Source of the DNA: Ancylobacter mangrovi
GTDB lineage: Bacteria; Pseudomonadota; Alphaproteobacteria; Rhizobiales; Xanthobacteraceae
Length of the DNA: 64,000 bases
Assembly: GCF_024752355.1 (NCBI RefSeq)
Contig: NZ_JANTHZ010000009.1
Span: 124,001 to 188,000 of the forward strand
Reading direction: 5' to 3'
The notes beneath the pieces are model-generated. The model was not told the DNA's origin. It made no database searches and was given only the letters and a program-made list of their open reading frames with translations. This document shows positions 27,769-36,038 of this stretch, piece after piece. Position 1 is the stretch's first letter. Each line of letters opens with the position of its first letter. A program made the translations under genes and the position numbers.

Positions 27769-28953
27769 TCAGCGATAGGGATCGGCCGCGTCGCGAAGCC
27801 CGTCGCCCAGGAAGTTGAAGGCGAGGATCACCGCGATGACGGGAACGACCGGCAGAATGAGCCAGGGATAGAGCACGACGATGTTGATGTTCTGCGCCTC
27901 GTTCAGCATCACGCCCCAGCTCGTGATGGGCGGGCGCAGGCCGAGGCCGAGGAAGGACAGCGCCGTCTCGCCGAGGATCATGCTCGGAATGGCGATGGTC
28001 GCCATGGCGATGAGATGGCTCATGAAGCCCGGCACGAGGTGGCGGAACACGATGCGCGGCGTCTTCGCGCCCATGAGCTGGGCGGCGACCACATAGTCGT
28101 CCTCGCGCAGCGAGAGCAGCTTGGAGCGCACCGCGCGCGCCAGCCCGGTCCAGTCCATCAGCCCGAGGATGATGGTGATGCCGAAATAGACCAGCAGCGG
28201 GCTCCAGGTCGGCGGCATCACCGACGAGAGCGCCAGCCAGAGTGGGATGTGCGGCAGCGACTGGACTACCTCGATGGCGCGCTGGGTCAAGAGGTCGAAC
28301 CAGCCGCCGTAATAGCCCGCCAGCCCGCCGATGATGATGCCGAGCCCGAAGCTGACCGAGATGCCGATCAGGCCGATGGTGAGCGAGATCCGCGCGCCGT
28401 AGATCAGCCGCGAGAGCATGTCGCGGCCGAGCCGGTCGGTTCCCAGCACGAACAGCGTGCCGCCCTCGCCCGGGCACACGAGGTGCAGATTGCCCTCGAC
28501 GAGGCCCCAGAACCGGTAGCTGTCGCCGCGGCAGAAGAACCGCACCGGATAGATGCGGCTGGTGTCCTCGGTGTAGTTGCGGCGCAGCTTCTCCATGTCG
28601 AGCGTGTAGGTCAGCCCATAGGTGAACGGGCCGATGAAATTGCCGTCGTGGAACAGGTGGACCGCCTGCGGCGGGCTGCGGATGAAGTCGGTGTGGCGTT
28701 CGGTATAATTATACGGCGCAAGAAACTCGCTGATGAGGATCGAGGCGTAGAGCACCGCGAGGAACAGCCCGGAGACGACGGCGAGGCGGTGGCGCTTGAA
28801 CTTCCACCACATCAGGGTGAGCTGCGAAGCGAGATAGATCCGCTCCTGCGCCTTGGTCATCGGCTCGGTGGCGTAGGGATCGAACGGCGCGTCGTCGACG
28901 AAGTGATCCAGCGGCGCGCCCGGCGGCGGCAGGGAATGGGTGGTCGCGCTCAT
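27769..28953 (-). CDS. Oligopeptide-type ABC transporter permease (OppC/DppC-like)
   Basis: 394-residue inner-membrane permease. An N-terminal hydrophilic arm of about 50 residues and one helix are followed by a periplasmic insert of about 100 residues with two Cys (FFCRGDSYRFWG and LVCPGEGG). The core of five helices carries the coupling-helix motif EDDYVVAAQLMGAKTPRIVFRHLVPG. LGTDRLGRDMLSRLIYGAR is typical of the DppC branch. ATG 28953 overlaps the previous permease stop by 4 bp. It pairs with the DppB-like subunit for import of peptides or peptide-like solutes. Confidence 0.9.
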   Translation of the reverse strand: MSATTHSLPPPGAPLDHFVDDAPFDPYATEPMTKAQERIYLASQLTLMWWKFKRHRLAVVSGLFLAVLYASILISEFLAPYNYTERHTDFIRSPPQAVHLFHDGNFIGPFTYGLTYTLDMEKLRRNYTEDTSRIYPVRFFCRGDSYRFWGLVEGNLHLVCPGEGGTLFVLGTDRLGRDMLSRLIYGARISLTIGLIGISVSFGLGIIIGGLAGYYGGWFDLLTQRAIEVVQSLPHIPLWLALSSVMPPTWSPLLVYFGITIILGLMDWTGLARAVRSKLLSLREDDYVVAAQLMGAKTPRIVFRHLVPGFMSHLIAMATIAIPSMILGETALSFLGLGLRPPITSWGVMLNEAQNINIVVLYPWLILPVVPVIAVILAFNFLGDGLRDAADPYR

Positions 28954-29951
28954 TTCAGGCTGCCCCCCTGAAGCCGGATGCGCGGGTCGAGGAAGGCGAG
29001 CGCGATGTCCGAGATCAGCACGCCGATCACGGTCAGGCAGGACAAGAAGAGGAGGAACGAGCCGGCCAGATACATGTCCTGGCTCTGTAGCGCCCGCAGC
29101 AGCAGCGGGCCCGTGGTTTGCAGCGAGAGAACGACGGCGGTAAGCTCCGAGCCCGAGACCACCGTCGGCAGGATGTCGCCGATGTTCGAGACGAAGAAGT
29201 TGAGCGACATGCGCAGCGGGTATTTCACCAGTGCCTTGCCGGGCGGCAGGCCCTTGGCCTTGGCGGTGACGTAGTACTGTTTCTGAAGCTCGTCCAGGAG
29301 GTTGGCACGGATTGCGCGCACCATGGTTCCGGTTCCGCCGGCACCGATGATGATCACCGGAATCCAGAGATGGGCAAGAATCGACTGCACCTTGGCCCAG
29401 CTCATGGGCTCGTTGAAATAGATCGGGTCCATCAATCCGCCGATCGACAGGCCAAACCACACATTGGCGAAGTACATGGTGATCAGCGCCAGCAGGAAGT
29501 GCGGCACGGCGATGCCGAGCAGGCCGACGAAGGTGAGGCCGTAATCCCCCCAGCTATAGGGATGGGTGGCCGAATAGATGCCGATGGGGAAAGCGACCAG
29601 CCAGGTCAGCAAGATGGTGCTGAACGACACCAGGATGGTGAGGCCGAGCCGCTCGCCGACGAGGTCGCGCACCGGCATCTCATATTCGAAGGAATAGCCG
29701 AAATCCCCCCGCACGAAGCCGCCGATCCAGCGAAAATAGCGTTCGACCGGCGGGCGGTCGAAGCCGTATTCGCGCTTGAGGAACTCGATGCGGCTGGTGT
29801 CGGCGTGCTCGCCCTGCGCCGCCATCTCGGCCTGTAGGGTCTCGAAATAGTCGCTCGGCGGCAGCTCCATCACGGTGAAGATCAGCGCGCTGGTGACGAG
29901 CAGCGTCGGGACCATGATGAGGATGCGGCGGAGGATGTAGCGCAGCAGCAT
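28950..29951 (-). CDS. Oligopeptide-type ABC transporter permease (OppB/DppB-like)
   Basis: 333-residue permease with six hydrophobic segments. The coupling motif is YYVTAKAKGLPPGKALVKYPLRMSL-like (EAA loop). The N-terminus RYILRRILIMVPTLLVTSALIF is characteristic of DppB. The FDRPPVERYFRWIGGFVRGDFGYS block in the first periplasmic loop is also typical. It lies 3 bp after the solute-binding gene and overlaps the partner permease by 4 bp, so the two are made in equal amounts. Confidence 0.92.
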   Translation of the reverse strand: MLLRYILRRILIMVPTLLVTSALIFTVMELPPSDYFETLQAEMAAQGEHADTSRIEFLKREYGFDRPPVERYFRWIGGFVRGDFGYSFEYEMPVRDLVGERLGLTILVSFSTILLTWLVAFPIGIYSATHPYSWGDYGLTFVGLLGIAVPHFLLALITMYFANVWFGLSIGGLMDPIYFNEPMSWAKVQSILAHLWIPVIIIGAGGTGTMVRAIRANLLDELQKQYYVTAKAKGLPPGKALVKYPLRMSLNFFVSNIGDILPTVVSGSELTAVVLSLQTTGPLLLRALQSQDMYLAGSFLLFLSCLTVIGVLISDIALAFLDPRIRLQGGSLK

Positions 29952-29954
29952 CCC

Positions 29955-31907
29955 TCAGTCCCTTTTCACCTCGAGGGCGGCGTTGCCGTCCTCGAACCAG
30001 AAGGTGTCGATCAGGTAGATGCCGAAATAGGCGCCCGGCTCGAAGCTGTAGATCCCGACCTCCGGCACGTTGCGCAGCCGGTCGTTGACCACGACGGGCT
30101 GCGAGGTGCGGTTGACGATGCCGATGGTGAACACCTGGTCGGCATTGATCTGGAGCATCTTCTCCCAGATCTGGCGGCGCTCCTCCGGCGTGACGGAGCG
30201 GCGCCACTGCTTGGCGAGGTCCACCAGTTTCTCGGCGGCCGGCAGGTCCGGCTTCTCGCCCTCGCGCCCCATTGTGTCGACATACTGGCCCCAGAGCGGC
30301 CACTGGAACTGCATGGAGCTGGTGGGCGCGAGCGAGTCCGGGGGCATGTTGGGCCCGGCGGTGGCGTTGTCGAGCCCCGGCCAGACCGCCATGGTGGCGT
30401 TGCCGGCGATGACGCTGCGCCGCAGCAGGTCGCGCTGCACGCCGCGCGCATAGAGCTTGATGCCGATCTTTTCCCAGTCGTAGCCGACCAGCTCGAGGAT
30501 GTCGGTTTCCTCGGTGTTGTCGCCGGCGGTTTCGATCGTGATCTCGGCGCGGCGCCCGTTCGGCAGCAGGCGGATGCCGTCATCGTCGCGCTTGTCCAGC
30601 CCGGCCTCGTCGAGAAGCTTGTTGGCGAGCGCGGGGTCGTACTGCGCCCAGGCATGGTCGTACCGGGAATCGTACAGCGGGCTGCCGGGCAGCACCGTAT
30701 TCGCGCCCTCGTGGCCGAGCCCGAAGAAGATCACCTGGTTGATGTCGCGCCGGTTGATCGCCACCGACAGCGCCCGGCGCACCCTGACGTCGCGCAGCAC
30801 CGCCCGCCAGCCCGGATCGGCGACGTTGAGGTTGGGCACCAGCGTGACATAGGCACCCTCCCCGCGCTCCCACAGGCGCACATGGTAGTGCCCGTTGTGC
30901 TCGCCCTCCTTCAGGAAGGTGTAGTCGGCGAAGCTGATGTAGCGCGCCTGCAGGTCCGCGGCGCCGGCCGCCACCTTCGCCGGGATCAGCGACGAGGTGC
31001 CGATCGACATGGTGACCTCGTCGACATAGGGGAGCTGGCGTCCCTGCTCGTCGACCCGGTGGTAGTAGGGATTGCGCTTGAAGACGAAGAACTCCGCCGG
31101 CGGCTTCGTGGTGGGCATCCAGGCGGAAAGCGTCGGCAGGTCCGGGTTTTCCGGCCGGTAGGAACGCGCCATGCGGTCGTGCAGCGCGCCCCAGCCCTTC
31201 ACCCGCTCGCCGCGGATCAGCGCCCCGAGCCGCACCGGGTCGGCATAGCGCTGGTGGAACTGCTTCATGTAGTGGGCGGGCAGCATGATGAGCACCGGCT
31301 GCGCCCCCGCCAGCGCCGGCAGGAAGCCGGGATTGGGCGTCGACCACATGAAGCGCACGGTGGTCTCGTCCACCACCTCGAAGACCGGGCGCTCGCCCTT
31401 CACCACGAGCTGCAGCGGCGGGCCGTCGGGGCTCAGATGCGCGTTGTTGGCGACGTCGTCCCACCAGTAGCGGAAGTCTTCCGAGGTGAAGGGATGGCCG
31501 TCCGACCAGCGATGCCCCTTGCGCAGGTGCAGCGTGAAGATGCGGCCCTGCTCGATGTCCACCTTGGCGAGGATGTCGGGGACGATGTCGCCCTTCAGGT
31601 CGAACACCACCAGCCGGGCGTAGCTGTAGACGGTCATCATGCGGATGTCGCGCTGGTCGCCCATCAGCATCCGCATCGTGCCGCCATAGTGGCCCGGCGC
31701 GCGGCCCATGGCCGGCAGGTCGATTACCCGCGGGTCCTGCGGCAGCCGCTGCGCCAGCTCGGGCAGCCGCCCCTCCCAGATGTCGCGCACAAAGGAGGGC
31801 GGCTCGAGCGAGAGGTCGCGCGGCTCGGCGAGCGCGCGGCCCGCTCTCAGGAGCCCGCTCGCCGGGAGAAGGAGGCTGAGAATCCCGAATGCGCGTCGCG
31901 TCAGCAT
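29955..31907 (-). CDS. Family 5 extracellular solute-binding protein
   Basis: 650-residue periplasmic binding protein of the peptide/nickel (SBP family 5) class, longer than the usual 500-540 residues. A Tat-like or Sec signal is present (MLTRRAFG, cleavage near ALA-EP). Family blocks include IFTLHLRKGHRWSDGHPFTSEDF and DVRVRRALSVAINRRDI. The N-terminal extension with RAPGHYGGTMRMLM belongs to a subgroup often annotated only as peptide-type. The ligand is unknown. It is encoded between the double ATPase and the two permeases, with gaps of 9 and 3 bp. Confidence 0.9.
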   Translation of the reverse strand: MLTRRAFGILSLLLPASGLLRAGRALAEPRDLSLEPPSFVRDIWEGRLPELAQRLPQDPRVIDLPAMGRAPGHYGGTMRMLMGDQRDIRMMTVYSYARLVVFDLKGDIVPDILAKVDIEQGRIFTLHLRKGHRWSDGHPFTSEDFRYWWDDVANNAHLSPDGPPLQLVVKGERPVFEVVDETTVRFMWSTPNPGFLPALAGAQPVLIMLPAHYMKQFHQRYADPVRLGALIRGERVKGWGALHDRMARSYRPENPDLPTLSAWMPTTKPPAEFFVFKRNPYYHRVDEQGRQLPYVDEVTMSIGTSSLIPAKVAAGAADLQARYISFADYTFLKEGEHNGHYHVRLWERGEGAYVTLVPNLNVADPGWRAVLRDVRVRRALSVAINRRDINQVIFFGLGHEGANTVLPGSPLYDSRYDHAWAQYDPALANKLLDEAGLDKRDDDGIRLLPNGRRAEITIETAGDNTEETDILELVGYDWEKIGIKLYARGVQRDLLRRSVIAGNATMAVWPGLDNATAGPNMPPDSLAPTSSMQFQWPLWGQYVDTMGREGEKPDLPAAEKLVDLAKQWRRSVTPEERRQIWEKMLQINADQVFTIGIVNRTSQPVVVNDRLRNVPEVGIYSFEPGAYFGIYLIDTFWFEDGNAALEVKRD

Positions 31908-31916
31908 GGCCTGCCC

Positions 31917-33794
<1,878 letters not shown>

Positions 33795-33797
33795 GCC

Positions 33798-35528
33798 CTA
33801 GGCCCCCGCCAGTTTCAGCGTGCCGAGCACGGGATTGGTGGACGTCACCTCTTCGAGCCGGCCCGCATCGGGAATGGCATAGGCCTGAACGCTGGCGTGG
33901 CCGCCGTCAAGCATCACTTCACGCAACATCATACCTGCGAAGTTGAAGCCGGAGGCATCGGCGGTCTCCTTGGAGACCATGCAGTCGGCGATGAAGTCCT
34001 TGGACGCGGTCTCCAGCGCCGCGGCGACGGTGAGCGTGTCGCCGATCGCCCGGATCTCCTGCTGGTGGACGCCGTCGCCGATGCGGGCGAGCACGACGCG
34101 CCCGCTATGGATGCCGATGCCGGCGCGGATCGGGATCGGCAGCACGCCGCGCATCTCGCCGTTCAGCATCTCCAGCACCCGGCCCATATCCTGCGCGGCG
34201 CGCAGCGCGGAGCGGGCGTTCGTGGCGCGATTCTCGGACTGGTCGAACACGGCGGTGAGCCCGTCGCCATACATCACGTCGATGCGCCCGCTATGGCTGT
34301 CCACCGCCTGGCGCATCTCGTTTGAGAAGCGGTTGACCAGCACCGCGATCTCGTAGGGCAGCCGGTTCTGGGTCAGCGTCGCGAAGGCGCGCAGGTCCAG
34401 CACCAGCACGGTGGCTTCGCGCTCCATCGCCCATTCGAGCGCTTCCGCGTCCTGATCCGAGGTGACGTGGCGGCCGAGCACCGGCATCAGCACCCGCACG
34501 CTGATGTCGCGAACCGGGCGGATCTGGCAGCCGAGCCGGACGTTCTTCGGGGCGGAGATGCTGTTGAGGATCGCCCGCTCGGCACCGAACGGCTCGGCGA
34601 TGTGCTCGCTGCCGGTGATGACCTGCACCCGGCACGTCGCGCAGCGCCCGCGCCCCCGGCAGGACGAGGGATGGGGAATGTGATGGGCGCGGCTCGCCTC
34701 CAGCACCGAGGTGCCGGCCGGCACGTCCACCGGCCCATAGCCGCGATAGGTGATGGTCACGGTCGAGCCGACCCGGCGCCGCAGATAGAACAGGCCAATC
34801 AGGCCGACGAAGCCGAAGGCGAAGCCGGCGACGCCCGCATTCACCACCATGCCGACTTCCTGCAGGCCGAGCGTCTGCTCATAGGTGCGCGTCAGCGCGG
34901 GCAGCCGGGAGGCCTCGCGGCCGGCGGCGACGAAACCGGCAAAGGCGAGGAAGGGGATCATGACGGCGAGGATGTAGGCCGGCAGGCGCCAGGCGCGGTA
35001 CCAGGTCTGGTAGCGCAGCGCATGGTGCAGGCCGATGACGCCATGGCTCCAGGCGACCACGATCAGGAGGCTCTGCGAGAAGATGACGGCCGGCCAGAGC
35101 TGCTGGAGCACCGCGCCATAGCTGATGTCGACGCCGAACATGGAGGCGGCGACGCGCGTCTGCAGCACGTGCCCGGCGGCCAGCAACGGGATGGCGAGAC
35201 CGGAGATGATCTGCCACATCTCGTCCGGCGGCATGCGCCAGGTGCGCCGCAGCACGATGCGGTAGCCGGCGAGCGTCACATGCGTCAGCACCGCGCCGTA
35301 GAGCAGGAAGGTGCCGGGCCAGGAACGCCAGATCAGCCAGCGCCACTGCTGGGCGTACTGCATGGCGTCGACGCCGAAGATGCCCATCGCATGGTTCAAG
35401 AGATGGGTCAGGACGAAGGCGAACAGCACGAAGCCCGACCACTGCCGGGCCAGGCAGCCCCATGGAAGATCGTTCAGGCCGCCGGCTGGGCTCCTCAGAT
35501 CCTCCTGCCTCGTCGACGTCATGGGCAT
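33798..35528 (-). CDS. Heme-anchor / 2Fe-2S / degenerate class III cyclase protein
   Basis: 576-residue three-part membrane protein. Residues about 30-250 hold six hydrophobic segments with His pairs at H42/H46, H83, H120 and H162-H169, resembling the diheme-b anchor of succinate:quinone oxidoreductases and of the S. meliloti cyclase CyaC. Residues about 255-345 are an adrenodoxin-like ferredoxin with C290, C296, C299 and C334 (CX5CX2CX34C). Residues about 370-550 are a class III nucleotide cyclase fold. The metal Asps D378 and D422 remain, but the purine-specifying Lys position is V418, its partner is R493, and the transition-state Asn and Arg positions are T500 and A504. Cyclase activity is therefore doubtful; a redox sensor role is inferred. 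It starts 9 bp after the CNB gene. Confidence 0.85.
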   Translation of the reverse strand: MPMTSTRQEDLRSPAGGLNDLPWGCLARQWSGFVLFAFVLTHLLNHAMGIFGVDAMQYAQQWRWLIWRSWPGTFLLYGAVLTHVTLAGYRIVLRRTWRMPPDEMWQIISGLAIPLLAAGHVLQTRVAASMFGVDISYGAVLQQLWPAVIFSQSLLIVVAWSHGVIGLHHALRYQTWYRAWRLPAYILAVMIPFLAFAGFVAAGREASRLPALTRTYEQTLGLQEVGMVVNAGVAGFAFGFVGLIGLFYLRRRVGSTVTITYRGYGPVDVPAGTSVLEASRAHHIPHPSSCRGRGRCATCRVQVITGSEHIAEPFGAERAILNSISAPKNVRLGCQIRPVRDISVRVLMPVLGRHVTSDQDAEALEWAMEREATVLVLDLRAFATLTQNRLPYEIAVLVNRFSNEMRQAVDSHSGRIDVMYGDGLTAVFDQSENRATNARSALRAAQDMGRVLEMLNGEMRGVLPIPIRAGIGIHSGRVVLARIGDGVHQQEIRAIGDTLTVAAALETASKDFIADCMVSKETADASGFNFAGMMLREVMLDGGHASVQAYAIPDAGRLEEVTSTNPVLGTLKLAGA

Positions 35529-35537
35529 CGGACCACG

Positions 35538-36038
35538 TCAGTGCGGCGCCGCAACGGAAACGCTCGCGTCAACGCCCGCCGCACCATGCGGCAACCTTTG
35601 CACGAGCTGGGCGCAAATGTTGTTGAGATCCATGATCTGGCGGCCGAGCTCGCGCATGACCGCGTGATTGAACGGCTGGGATTCCTCCAGAAGCTGGAGG
35701 AAATCCTCCCGGTCGACCCTCAGCGCGACCACCGAGGTCTCCGCGGTGATGGTCACCATGCGCCTCTGGTCGCAGAGCACGCCGGCCTCGCCGAGAAGGG
35801 CGCCGCGCACGTGCTGGGCGAAGTCGATCGTCCCCGCCGCCGTGTGCAGCGAAACCTTGTACTGGCCTTCAAGCACGATGTAGACCGCGTCGGACGGCGC
35901 GTCCTGCTCGTAGATGACCTCGCCGGGCTGGAACACCACCCGGTCGCTGATCATCGCCAGAAGCTTCAGCTTTCCGCTTTCGACCTTGTGAAACATCCGG
36001 AATTTCTGAAGCGACCGGACTTCGTCCTCTATGGTCAT
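35538..36038 (-). CDS. Cyclic-nucleotide-binding domain protein
   Basis: 166-residue stand-alone CNB domain without a DNA-binding helix-turn-helix, so not a CRP-type regulator. The beta-roll is visible in VVFQPGEVIYEQDAPSDAVY and IVLEGQYKVSL. The phosphate-binding cassette keeps G83-E84 and R93 with the canonical spacing, so cAMP or cGMP binding is feasible. C-terminal helices contain LGRQIMDLNNICAQLVQRL. ATG 36038 overlaps the stop of the degenerate ABC gene by 4 bp, and the redox cyclase-like gene follows after 9 bp. It may act as a cNMP-responsive subunit of either neighbour. Confidence 0.85.
   Translation of the reverse strand: MTIEDEVRSLQKFRMFHKVESGKLKLLAMISDRVVFQPGEVIYEQDAPSDAVYIVLEGQYKVSLHTAAGTIDFAQHVRGALLGEAGVLCDQRRMVTITAETSVVALRVDREDFLQLLEESQPFNHAVMRELGRQIMDLNNICAQLVQRLPHGAAGVDASVSVAAPH

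Noticed and set aside
35538..36038. Considered as a CRP/FNR-type transcription factor
   Set aside because: After the CNB fold only about 45 residues remain and no helix-turn-helix is visible.
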